Below are positions 47,191 through 55,608 of a stretch of DNA of 59,514 bases, in pieces; positions within the stretch are counted from its first letter, which is position 1, and the number at the start of each line of letters is the position of its first letter. Both the position numbers and the translations under genes were made by a program. Source of the DNA: Alphaproteobacteria bacterium. GTDB taxonomy: Bacteria; Pseudomonadota; Alphaproteobacteria; RF32; CAG-239. The stretch lies in NCBI GenBank assembly GCA_017939155.1, contig JAGAZZ010000002.1, forward strand, positions 1 through 59,514, read 5' to 3'. The notes beneath the pieces are model-generated. The model saw nothing but the letters and a program-made list of their open reading frames with translations. It searched no databases and was not told the origin of the DNA.

Positions 47191-47575
47191 TTACAAAACT
47201 TTTGCTAAGTCTTCTATCGTTCTATAATTATCCAAATCATCGGGTTGTTGGTAGCGGAGGGTTTTGAGTATTTGCAAAACCGGTTGTGTCGGAATGTATT
47301 GTTCTTCAATCGGCTGAAGGCAAGAATATTTCACAGTGCTGTTCCAGAGTTTCTCCGACCATTTTAGTGGACATCTTGGTTTTAAGGTCTTTGTAAAATT
47401 CAATCTGCGTATCTTTTTCTCTGAGTTGTAATTCATAATTGTCTTTTAAGTTTTGTTCTTTGACCAGAGTATCTTTCTCGGCTTCTTGTAATTTGATATT
47501 TAATCCCGCAATTTGTTTATCGCGAGCGGTGATTTCATCATTTTTAGAGGTTATCCGTGAAGATGAATTTACCAA
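47191..47575 (-). pseudogene. DUF2130 fragment fused to an unidentified remnant
   Basis: In one minus frame the text ARDKQIAGLNIKLQEAE, then KDTQIEFYKDLKTKMSTKMV and GETLEQHCE, matches the DUF2130 family coiled-coil to core transition. Homology ends after about 80 residues and another minus frame takes over (QPIEEQYIPTQPVLQILKTL), whose origin I cannot name. Both ends are missing, so this is debris of gene fusion or deletion. Confidence 0.65.
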
Positions 47576-48278
47576 ACAAATCCGCTCAATCCTAAACCGT
47601 ATAAAACTTCCCGATTGTATCGTGACAGAACTTCAAAAAGAACTAAAAACGTCCAAAGCAGCAGAAAGAAAATTCTGCACAGGAGAGGTTGCACGGCTCA
47701 AAACCGAGCAAACCAAACTAAAACAAAAAATGGATGCGCTGTTTGATATGCGTTTAGATGGTGAACTTGATAGAGAAACCTTTGATTTGAAACGAAATGA
47801 AATTCAGGTCAAAATAACACGCCTAAATAACAAGATTGTAGCTCACGAAAAGGCCGATAACAGCTTTGATGAAACGATTCTGGGATTATTGGATATTGCA
47901 ACAAAAGCAGGATATATTTTTGAAAAATCTTCTAATGTGGATTTGAAAAGACTGCTCTTAAAGTTCGTGTTTGAGAACATAACCTTGACCGAAGGGCAAA
48001 TCAGTTACAAATTAAGATTTCCGTTTGATGAGTTTGTAAATCTTACCACACCCAAGAGAAATAAACCAACGCCATACGAACCGATGCCAAGCCTTATAAA
48101 CCAAGACCTTCAAGCAAATCATAACGGAAATGTACAATCAGGGTATATGAATTTTTGTGAACCACAATTTTCTGATAAAAATCAAGGAGCTACATCAAAA
48201 AAAATGCAACTCCTCTCCAGTCTGGCTGGAGTGAATTCGCAATTCGCGGACTATATATATTTCTCTTTAGCCGTTTGA
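47547..48278 (+). pseudogene. Large serine recombinase, C-terminal fragment
   Basis: About 240 residues match the C-terminal half of large serine recombinases: a coiled coil (VARLKTEQTKLKQKMDALF, LDRETFDLKRNEI), then LKRLLLKFVFENITL and LRFPFDEFV. The catalytic N-terminus and zinc ribbon are absent; at about 47550 it abuts the DUF2130 fragment on the opposite strand, a clear junction. It cannot be functional. Confidence 0.8.
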
Positions 48279-48390
48279 GAAACTAAAAATTAAATATGGC
48301 TATTATTTTACAATATTTATTGATTTTCATAAAATTCATGATAGCCTTATTATAAACAAGTGAATTTAGAAGGTTTTGGCGATTTTAGTT

Positions 48391-49167
48391 ATGTATCTGC
48401 AGACTGTATTAAATAATAAAACAAACATTTATGATGTCATTATGGCGAATAAAGTTCTGGATTTCTTTCAACCTGTAATATCTCAATGGGCAGGAAGTTA
48501 TCTAAATGATTTTTTTGTGGCTGGATCATCAGCTAAAGGTGTTTCAATAAAAGGAAAATCTGATGTCGATCTTTTTATTTCCATTAAAAGTTCTTGTACT
48601 AATTCGCTTAGTGATATTTATTTTTTGTTATTTAATAGACTTGTTGCTGTTGGAAAGCAGAAAGGTTTTTCTCCATGTCAGCAGAACGTGTCTATAGGAA
48701 TAAAAGGATTAACCTATGGAAATAGACAGCTTGATATAGATATTGTTCCGGCAAGACAACAAGAAGTTAATTCTAATTTTCATAGTTTGTATAAATCAAA
48801 ACAAAATACTTGGACACAGACTAATGTGAAAGGACACATAAATCTCATTAGAAATTCAGGACGTCAAGATTTTATAAGATTAATTAAAATATGGAGGGAG
48901 TGCCATCAACTAGACTTTCCATCTATGAATATTGAATTATCTGTATTGAAAGCTTTACATGGTTGTAGTCTAAGTTTAGAACTAGATGTCGGCTTTCGTC
49001 TTATTATGAATTACTTATCTAATACTTTTTTTACAGATAATCTTGTAGATCCATTTAACTCAGCAAATATTGTTTCTAATGATATGACAAACAGTGAAAA
49101 ACAGAAAGTCGTAATACAGGCCAAAGAATTTTTTACTGCTAGTGATTGGAGACAGATAATATGGTAA
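48391..49167 (+). CDS. CD-NTase-like nucleotidyltransferase
   Basis: The 258-residue protein belongs to the polymerase-beta-like nucleotidyltransferases that include OAS and bacterial CD-NTases. It has the GS motif (VAGSSAKGVSIKG, about residues 43-55) and DVDLF with the metal Asps at about 58 and 60, then the third Asp in LDIDIVPAR (about 115-117). The OAS-like C-terminal part follows (ELSVLKALHGC, LVDPFNSANIV). ATG 48391 is chosen because known relatives begin close to the N-terminal helix; TTG 48376 is possible. It overlaps the DUF6602-like gene by 7 bases, so the pair is coupled. The gene could make a nucleotide signal or modify RNA. Confidence 0.85.
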   Translation: MYLQTVLNNKTNIYDVIMANKVLDFFQPVISQWAGSYLNDFFVAGSSAKGVSIKGKSDVDLFISIKSSCTNSLSDIYFLLFNRLVAVGKQKGFSPCQQNVSIGIKGLTYGNRQLDIDIVPARQQEVNSNFHSLYKSKQNTWTQTNVKGHINLIRNSGRQDFIRLIKIWRECHQLDFPSMNIELSVLKALHGCSLSLELDVGFRLIMNYLSNTFFTDNLVDPFNSANIVSNDMTNSEKQKVVIQAKEFFTASDWRQIIW

Positions 49168-49862
49168 TGGATTTATCTAGATTATTTAATACTTTACAGC
49201 AGCAAATGTATCTCAAAATGCAACAACAATGCATACATGCCCCAACCAAAGGAGATATTACAGAAGAAGCTTGGCGCGTTTTTTTTAATGAATATCTTCC
49301 AAAGAGATATTCTTGTAGTAAGGCTTTTGTTGTTGATTGTGACGGGAATATAAGTGAACAAATTGATATAGTAATATATGATGAATATTTTTCTCCTTTT
49401 ATTTTCAATCAAGATGGATTTAAATACATACCGGTTGAAAGTGTTTATGCTGTTTTTGAGGTAAAACAAAATTTATCACAGGAATATTTTGAATATGCAC
49501 AAAGAAAGGCAATGTCTGTACGTCAATTAAGAAGAACAACGGCTCCTGTTCTTTGTAATGGCAATCTCGTATCAGGTAGAGAGCCACCTCATATTATTGC
49601 AGGAATACTTACAACAAACAGAGCTTGGGAAGATAGACTAATACAAAAGACAGGTTTATCAGATTCTTTAGATTTTCTTGATTTAGGTTGTTGTGTTAAC
49701 GGGAAAAGTTGGGTATGGTATGAAAATAGGTATATTCTCTCATTAGAAGAAAGGGATTCTTTATTAACTTTTTTTATGACTTTTATTGAAAAGTTGAGAT
49801 TGCTGGGAACTGCTCCAGCAATGGATATTGCTCAATATTTTAATGGTTTTGGTCAATTATAA
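49161..49862 (+). CDS. DUF6602-like putative nuclease
   Basis: The 233-residue protein has the DUF6602-type core: FFNEYLPKRYS, then SEQIDIVIYDEY, PVESVYAVFEVKQNL. The D in DIVIYD together with E and K in FEVK fit a PD-(D/E)xK nuclease site. No membrane segment is seen. It is translated from a start that overlaps the end of the nucleotidyltransferase gene (ATGGTAA). By analogy with nucleotide-signalled defence systems, it could be the effector or the substrate of the nucleotidyltransferase; the link is inferred from order alone. Confidence 0.78.
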   Translation: MVMDLSRLFNTLQQQMYLKMQQQCIHAPTKGDITEEAWRVFFNEYLPKRYSCSKAFVVDCDGNISEQIDIVIYDEYFSPFIFNQDGFKYIPVESVYAVFEVKQNLSQEYFEYAQRKAMSVRQLRRTTAPVLCNGNLVSGREPPHIIAGILTTNRAWEDRLIQKTGLSDSLDFLDLGCCVNGKSWVWYENRYILSLEERDSLLTFFMTFIEKLRLLGTAPAMDIAQYFNGFGQL

Positions 49863-49896
49863 CAATGAATTAATTAAATTATGCTCTCAGTATAAA

Positions 49897-51333
49897 CTAG
49901 CAACTAACTAAAACCTGTTGTTTCACCATTTTTACTTCATCGGCGATTTTAGCATAAGTTTCTAAATCTTGAGTAGTGTGCTTAAACCATTGTGTCGGGC
50001 TATCGCATTTAATAAACTTGTCAAAAGGCGCTCTGACTGTATATTTTAACTTTTTACCATGTAATGTACAATCTTTTATGAGCAACTTCAGAAGTTTATT
50101 TTGTTTATTAGGTGACGCATTGTGCATGATGTCTGATAAATTGCCGACAATATCAAGCAAATTATCAACAGTTGCTTTTATGTCTTTTGTAATTTCTTTA
50201 TATTTTGCAATAGATTCTTCTAAAAATGTTCTTTCTTTTGCAATAGCATTTATTTGACGATTGTATATATCTTCTTTGATTTTACCGGATACATATAAAT
50301 CAGTTAAGTTATCTTCTTTATTGACTAAGATTTGAAGTTCGGTCTGTAAATTGCGTTTCAGATTAGCATTCATGATAGCTTCTTCTTCCAAATTATTTAA
50401 AACATTTTTCTTTAATGCCTCAAAAACTCTAGCTGGTATTTGTATTTTACTAAACAATTCATTATCCAACTGTTCAAATAATGTATTTTCATTAACTAAA
50501 CCTTGGTTGCAGTTTTCGTGTAAATGACTGCATTTGAGATATACATATCTTTTGCCATTTTTTTTAATTTTATGTTCAGGTGTAATGGTACAGCCACAAT
50601 CGCATTTAATCAAGCCTCTGAATGCAAATTGAATGGCTTTATACTCTTGTTGATGACTAAAAACATCGCGGCTTTTGGATTGAAGCACCTCTTGAACTTT
50701 GTCAAATAAAGCTTTTGAAATGATTGGCCCGTATATGTGAGGGAGAAGGTTTCCTTTTACTCTCATTATTCCATAATAAAAAGGATTTTTAAGAATATCT
50801 TCAATTTTATTGCGACTGACAAATGTCCTTTTATTGAAATTTTTCGATTCTTCAAAATGATTTTTTTCTTTAGATGTTAAACCTAATTCTCTTGATTTAT
50901 ACCAAAGACTTTGTAAAGAATGTAAGCCAGTTGCATATTCCTCAAACAATATTTTGATAATAGGGGCTCTTTGTTCATCTATAATTAATGTTGCTTTTTT
51001 AGTGTCTTCATCTTTGCCATTTAAATATCCAATTGGTGCCAAACCCAGCCAATGACCTTCCTCCCAAAGTTTTTTCTGACTGTCTTTTACTTTTTCTGTT
51101 TGATGATTAACTTGAAAATTAGCCATTAAGACATGCATATTCCAAAAAGTCAAATCCGTAGCCCGAGAATCTTTAGTTATGACAAGATTTTCATTTATAA
51201 AATGCACTTCTATCTTGCCTAATTTGCGTAGATTTTCAAGTGTAGGTGTTGCATCATAATTTCTTTGAAGTCTATCAACACAGTTACATACTATGGCTAC
51301 TTTTCCTTTACAAGTTATAGCAAGGTCAAGCAT
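49897..51333 (-). pseudogene. Large serine recombinase lacking its catalytic N-terminus
   Basis: The 478-codon frame begins within the resolvase fold (AIVCNCVDRLQRNYDATPT), then has the recombinase domain (LAPIGYLNG, PFYYGIMRVKGNL), a zinc ribbon (LIKCDCGCTITPE, KCSHLHENC) and a coiled coil with a C-terminal part close to that of the fragment at 47547-48278. The N-terminal 60-70 residues with the catalytic Ser and Arg are absent. The reading frame meets the tyrosine integrase fragment at about 51350, where an in-frame stop and the frame change mark a rearrangement. It cannot catalyse recombination as it stands. Confidence 0.82.
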
Positions 51334-52087
51334 TTCTGTGAATTTCTTTCTCTCTCATTGCCTCTAACAAGTGTCTAACTTTTGGGTTATTTGTTCCTGT
51401 CCTCTTGTCTTCTTTCAACCTTTCAATCTTTGATTGTGAATATTTTTCAATATCTTTTAATGTTCTAATAAAATCAAGCATTTGATTGGTTCTTTGCGAG
51501 GTTCGCTCGTTTTCCATAATCTGGAAGAAGTTAGCCTTGTGTTCAACAATCTCGTCAACAATTCGTTTCGTTGATAACTTGGTGTTTGGTCTATTGCCGA
51601 CCCAGTCAAGATACCCATAAAAGAGCTTGTTAATGACATATCTTTCAAAATCGTCGGATTTTGGGCTTTCATACATCTCGTCGGGTGTGGTCGCACCGAT
51701 TTCCTCATTAAGTTTGTCAACTGCCTGTTGAGTAAAAAGTCCGATATCCTCATAATGGCACTTATCGGCTCGGATTTTCTTATAGTTGTTCTCCATAAAG
51801 TCCTCAATCACTCGCAAGCGATATACCAAAATCTGGTCTAACTCGCTATCGGTTAAGAGTACTCGCCCCTCTTTAATCTGCATATCCAGCCCCTTCATAA
51901 ACTCAATGTATAAGTCAATCTTAAAGGACTCAGCCCTTAACTTGGATAAAGCCAAATAGTAGTCCTTTGTTTCCAAAGAGTACCTGTATTCTTTTCTTTT
52001 TGCAAGATATTGTATGCCTCTGGGGATAGCGACTCTTATGTAGTAAGTGTGCTCTCTTAACAATAACCTCGGATTTGAATTCGTCAT
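51326..52087 (-). pseudogene. Tyrosine integrase (DUF6538 N-terminus), C-terminus lost
   Basis: The fragment (253 residues) starts with RLLLREHTYYIRVAIPRGIQ and YRYSLETKDYYLAL, the DUF6538 domain that precedes the SAM-like and catalytic domains in these integrases. The catalytic domain with the R-H-R-Y residues is absent; instead the frame stops just past the start of the serine recombinase fragment (8-base overlap). ATG 52087 is chosen over TTG 52126 because AAGGTGA lies 8 bases ahead. The first 17 codons are repeated at 41125-41222. Confidence 0.8.
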
Positions 52088-52133
52088 CTGCTGTATCACC
52101 TTGCTGAAAGTGTCAAAATACAGCAATCAAATA
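52036..52133 (-). repeat. Right 98-bp direct repeat (integrase 5' end)
   Basis: It matches 41125-41222 with one mismatch and, in minus sense, includes the ribosome binding site and first 17 codons of the integrase. The copies lie in direct orientation, 10.9 kb apart. Confidence 0.95.
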
Positions 52134-52137
52134 AAAA

Positions 52138-52167
52138 ACTAACCCATCGTTAAAACAATGGGTTAGT
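52138..52167. terminator. Inverted repeat beside the right direct repeat
   Basis: ACTAACCCAT (52138-52147) pairs with ATGGGTTAGT (52158-52167). Its sequence and setting match the longer repeat at 41776-41815. Confidence 0.6.
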
Positions 52168-52333
52168 ATTACTTTTTGGCTGGCGAGATGATAGCGAAAT
52201 ACAAAGAAAATCGGACCAAATTTATAACATTTTAGTCGGTCATTATTCTGAAATCATGGCAATGAGAGAGCAAGTCCAACTTATAAGGGGTTTCCTTTCT
52301 GCTTAAAACTACTTTCCGCTAGAAACCACAAAG

Positions 52334-53734
52334 CTACTTTTCCTGTTCTATGCCGTTAATCAATATCAATTTATGATTTTCGGCAGCAATTTCCTTTAAA
52401 CGGTTGGTGAAACCGCTTTTAGAGAATAACCCGTAAATGATGTCATATCCGGCAAAATCTTTGTTTTTGCACTTTTCCTGTAATTTTGCATACACATTTA
52501 TATCAATCGGTTTGTTGTCCTTATAATATTTACATTCCGCCGCAAATATACGTTTATTAGTTTCATCAACGGCAACAACGTCAATTTCATCATCTCTGTC
52601 CCAATATGAACCGATGCGTGATGGCACAAAATCAATTTGCTTGTTTTTGCAAAGCTCGGCAAATATGTTGCGGCAAACATCTTCATAAACAAAAGCAACA
52701 TGATTATCTATGAAGTGTTCATTCAGCTTTTCGGTTACAAAATTCAGGTTATCCAGCTCCAGCTCACCTTTGTAGGGAAACACAAACTTAAACCAAAAAC
52801 GCATAAAAATATCACGTATAAAATATAAACCTTTGCGGCTTTTTAAAGGATTACGTTCGGTTGCCGGAACTTTCTTTTCCAAAAGATATAACCCTTGCAA
52901 TGTTTCTAAATATGGAGTTAAGCGATTGCTTTCAACCTGCATGGCTGATGCAATTTCCGAAAGTTTATGATTTTCATCGGCGATTACTTTCATAATGGAG
53001 TAGTAATTAACCGGTTCTTTGACTTCGTTATTGAGCAAAAATGCCGGTTCATCATATAAAAATCCGTTTGTATTGAGAACTGTTCTGGCAATATTATCCA
53101 TTAATGTGTTGTCATTATCAAAAAATTCCATATATTTTGGAACACCGCCGGTTACGGCATAAAGTTCCACTAATTCATTAAACGGAATGTTTGAGTAGTG
53201 TTTCTGTATTTCACAAAAGGATAATGGAGCTAATCTTATTTGTGCGGTGCGGCGCCCATATAAAGGACTTTTTTCCGATAAAACCTGTCGTGTCATCATA
53301 TTGATATAAGACCCGCAGATAATAACCATTATGTTCTTTTTAGATAAGATTTCATCCCATGCCTTTTGAAAGATTGAAGTAAATGCCGAATTGGTATTCA
53401 CTAAATATTGAAACTCATCTAAAACCAATATCTTGGTTTGTTTGCTTGCAGTATCAGCAAAAACCTTAAATAATTCTATCCAGTCATTAAAAGTTACGTT
53501 TTTTAAGTATTCTTGCTTGGTAAATTCTGAGAGTGTTGCCGAGAATCTTTTCATACTCTGTGGTTCGGCTTCTTCCGTAGCCAGAAAATATAAAGCAGGC
53601 TTATCTTTGATAAATTGCTTAATAAGCTCAGTTTTGCCAATTCTGCGCCGACCATATATAACTACAAATGAATGCTTGTTTTTATATTCAAGCTCCAAAT
53701 CTTTAAGCTCTTTGGTTCTGCCGATAAATTCCAT
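52334..53734 (-). CDS. AAA-type ATPase with DUF234-like C-terminus (copy B)
   Basis: This is the 466-residue paralogue of copy A, collinear along its length: P-loop GRRRIGKTELI, Walker B VLVLDEFQYL, IICGSYINMM, and the C-terminal IDVVAVD plus FAAECKYY segment of a PD-(D/E)xK nuclease fold. Divergence is greatest around residues 65-90. The stop of the DUF4143 ATPase gene lies just upstream of its promoter. The two copies flank the recombinase remnants and probably arose by duplication or by the arrival of related elements. Confidence 0.88.
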   Translation of the reverse strand: MEFIGRTKELKDLELEYKNKHSFVVIYGRRRIGKTELIKQFIKDKPALYFLATEEAEPQSMKRFSATLSEFTKQEYLKNVTFNDWIELFKVFADTASKQTKILVLDEFQYLVNTNSAFTSIFQKAWDEILSKKNIMVIICGSYINMMTRQVLSEKSPLYGRRTAQIRLAPLSFCEIQKHYSNIPFNELVELYAVTGGVPKYMEFFDNDNTLMDNIARTVLNTNGFLYDEPAFLLNNEVKEPVNYYSIMKVIADENHKLSEIASAMQVESNRLTPYLETLQGLYLLEKKVPATERNPLKSRKGLYFIRDIFMRFWFKFVFPYKGELELDNLNFVTEKLNEHFIDNHVAFVYEDVCRNIFAELCKNKQIDFVPSRIGSYWDRDDEIDVVAVDETNKRIFAAECKYYKDNKPIDINVYAKLQEKCKNKDFAGYDIIYGLFSKSGFTNRLKEIAAENHKLILINGIEQEK

Positions 53735-53765
53735 TATTCACCTCTTTTGTTATTTAATATAATTC

Positions 53766-53794
53766 ATATTATACTAATTTAAATTATATTACAA
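53766..53794 (-). promoter_or_regulatory. Promoter of ATPase copy B
   Basis: TTGTAA (53794-53789) and TAATAT (53771-53766) are 17 bases apart on the minus strand, in the 29-base block 53773-53801 shared with copy A. Confidence 0.6.
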
Positions 53795-53804
53795 GAGAAA
53801 AATG

Positions 53805-55106
53805 TTATTTCTCAACTAAATTCTCAATCATATAAAGCGGAATGTTGAATAATCCGTTATTTTCCTCAAAGCCTGCAAGTGACGTGCGAACAGCTTTTAT
53901 CGGATTATATTTCTGCCGATAAGAAGCAAGGATTTTAGCCTTTAGATTGACAGTGGCTTTTACTTCTATCGGGATAACCATATCTTTGTCCTGAATAACA
54001 AAATCTATTTCTGCCGTTCCGTTGTCCGTTCCCCAATAAGTAATCGGCAGATTATCTTTTATTTTGAGTTCCTGCAAAACATACTGCTCGGTCAAAGCCC
54101 CTTTGAATTCTTCAAAAATCTTGTTGCCCTCAATTATTGTTTTGGCATCAAGCATTGCTTTGGCACAAAGCAACCCCGTATCTATCATATAGAGCTTGAA
54201 AGCCGAACTTTCCTCATAACCGCTAATCGGTAAATCTGGTTTGGTAATCTTATGTATTTTATAGACCAATCCCGTAAGTGTCAGCCATTCTACAGCGGCT
54301 TCATATTCACGGGCTCTGGCACCTTTTTGAACATCTTTATAAGTGAATTTCTTATTTTCCTTCGCCAGTTGTGTCGGTAGCGAATTCCAAACAGCATTGA
54401 TTTTCGGCACATTATAAGATTCCGTATATTTTGAAAAGTCTTCCTTATAGCCGGCAATAATGGCGTTCTGTAAGCGACGAACCTCTGCCATATCTTTATT
54501 TTCCGCAAAGGATTTAACCGCTTCTGGCATACCTCCGACAAACATATATTGCTTCAATAAATTGATGCACTTGTCTTGGAAATTCTGCAAAACAGCCCAG
54601 TTTTTATCTAAAATAAGTTCCGATAATTTATTTTCGCCGATAGCATCCAAAAACTCACAAAAACTCAACGGATATAAATTCAAAAAATCAACTTGTCCGA
54701 CAGGAAATGAAAATTGTTTCTGCCTAACCGCCACACCGAGCAGACTTCCGGCGGCGATGATATGATAATCTGGTGCGTTTTCCTTAAAGAATTTCAAAGC
54801 GTTTAAGGCTCTTTCACATTCCTGAATTTCATCAATAATAATCAGCGTATCATTCGGTGTGATTTGAACATTTGTCAGCACATTAAGTCCGAGCAAAATG
54901 TTATCCAGATTATAATTACCCTCAAAAATGTTTTTAGCATCGGGCGTATCCACAAAACTGATGTAGGCAACTTTGGCATAACATTCTTTGGCAAATTCCC
55001 GCATCAGCCAAGTTTTGCCGACTTGTCTTGCCCCACGGATAACCAGCGGTTTACGGTTTGGATTTTCTTTCCATGCTTTAAGCTGCTCAAATGCGTATCT
55101 TTTCAT
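53805..55106 (-). CDS. AAA-type ATPase with DUF4143 domain
   Basis: The 433-residue protein has a P-loop GARQVGKTWLM (residues about 24-34), Walker B LIIIDEIQECERAL, the sensor region IIAAGSLLGVA, and a DUF4143 C-terminal part with the nuclease-like WGTDNGTAEIDFVIQ and IPIEVKAT. Such proteins are widespread, often in variable regions, with unknown function. ATG 55106 is chosen because GGAGA lies ahead; a longer frame to 55160 would read through the promoter. Its promoter overlaps the first of three 32-bp-phased repeats. Confidence 0.88.
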   Translation of the reverse strand: MKRYAFEQLKAWKENPNRKPLVIRGARQVGKTWLMREFAKECYAKVAYISFVDTPDAKNIFEGNYNLDNILLGLNVLTNVQITPNDTLIIIDEIQECERALNALKFFKENAPDYHIIAAGSLLGVAVRQKQFSFPVGQVDFLNLYPLSFCEFLDAIGENKLSELILDKNWAVLQNFQDKCINLLKQYMFVGGMPEAVKSFAENKDMAEVRRLQNAIIAGYKEDFSKYTESYNVPKINAVWNSLPTQLAKENKKFTYKDVQKGARAREYEAAVEWLTLTGLVYKIHKITKPDLPISGYEESSAFKLYMIDTGLLCAKAMLDAKTIIEGNKIFEEFKGALTEQYVLQELKIKDNLPITYWGTDNGTAEIDFVIQDKDMVIPIEVKATVNLKAKILASYRQKYNPIKAVRTSLAGFEENNGLFNIPLYMIENLVEK

Positions 55107-55131
55107 TATAATCTCCTTAAAATTTAAGACT

Positions 55132-55160
55132 AATATAAGCCTTAAATCACATTTTAGCAA
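55132..55160 (-). promoter_or_regulatory. Promoter of the DUF4143 ATPase gene
   Basis: On the minus strand TTGCTA (55160-55155) and TATATT (55137-55132) are 17 bases apart. The -35 box lies inside the first copy of the phased repeat. Confidence 0.65.
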
Positions 55161-55229
55161 GGAAAAAATGACACAGAATCACATTTTCATAAGGAAAAAT
55201 TAAAAACAAATCACATTTTAGTAAGGAAA
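55145..55229. repeat. Three direct repeats with a 32-bp period
   Basis: A 21-base unit (AATCACATTTTAG-x-AAGGAAA pattern) starts at 55145, 55177 and 55209, exactly 32 bases apart. Copies 1 and 3 differ at one base; copy 2 differs at three or four. The first overlaps the -35 region of the ATPase promoter. It resembles an operator array. Confidence 0.85.
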
Positions 55230-55369
55230 TAAACGAAAAACATCAGGAAACCTTACGAACTATTTACGAGGAACAATTCAGAACCCCATCCGCAAGGATT
55301 TACCCCTGATGGATAGTGTATATCATGCAAATTTTAGAATAATCAAGCATTTTATTAAAATGTTGCCGC

Positions 55370-55489
55370 TACATCGTAGAAAATACGGACTTTATCATCA
55401 CCTATAACAAATATGAAGGCAAAGCCTATGAATTATGCAAACAAGCCAAAGGAAAAGGTGTGAAAGTGATTGAATTAGGGGAAGGATAA
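55370..55489 (+). pseudogene. C-terminal remnant of a SLOG/DUF1273-like gene
   Basis: Thirty-nine codons reading YIVENTDFIITYNK, then EGKAYELCKQAK and GKGVKVIELGEG to TAA match the end of SLOG-fold proteins of the YpsA/DUF1273 kind, in which a (R)YIVE-x-SD-x-x-x-x-x-Y strand occurs near the C-terminus. The rest of the gene is absent. Confidence 0.55.
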
Positions 55490-55608
55490 AAAATAATTAG
55501 CCTTGTAAGGAAAAATTAGTTAAACTTTAACTCTTTGATTATACAATATAAATATTAACTCTTTATTAACATTTGCAAGCATGCGGTGACAAAAAGGAAA
55601 CAAATATT

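Larger units (their letters stand above)
55107..55608. other. Regulatory stretch plus gene debris between the DUF4143 ATPase and the type IIB system
   Basis: It holds the ATPase promoter, three phased repeats (55145-55229) and a short gene remnant (55370-55489). The last 120 bases are AT-rich and probably carry the promoter of the methylase-nuclease gene. Confidence 0.6.

Noticed and set aside
41125..52133. Diversity-generating retroelement (template and variable repeat)
   Set aside because: The two copies differ at a single T/C position with no adenine-specific pattern, and no reverse transcriptase gene lies between or beside them.
53805..55106. DUF4143 ATPase as antitoxin-linked or phage gene
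   Set aside because: No partner toxin reading frame or phage gene lies next to it, so no such role was assigned.
55145..55229. CRISPR array
   Set aside because: Units are 21 bases with 11-base gaps that are too short for spacers, only three copies exist, and no cas gene is near.
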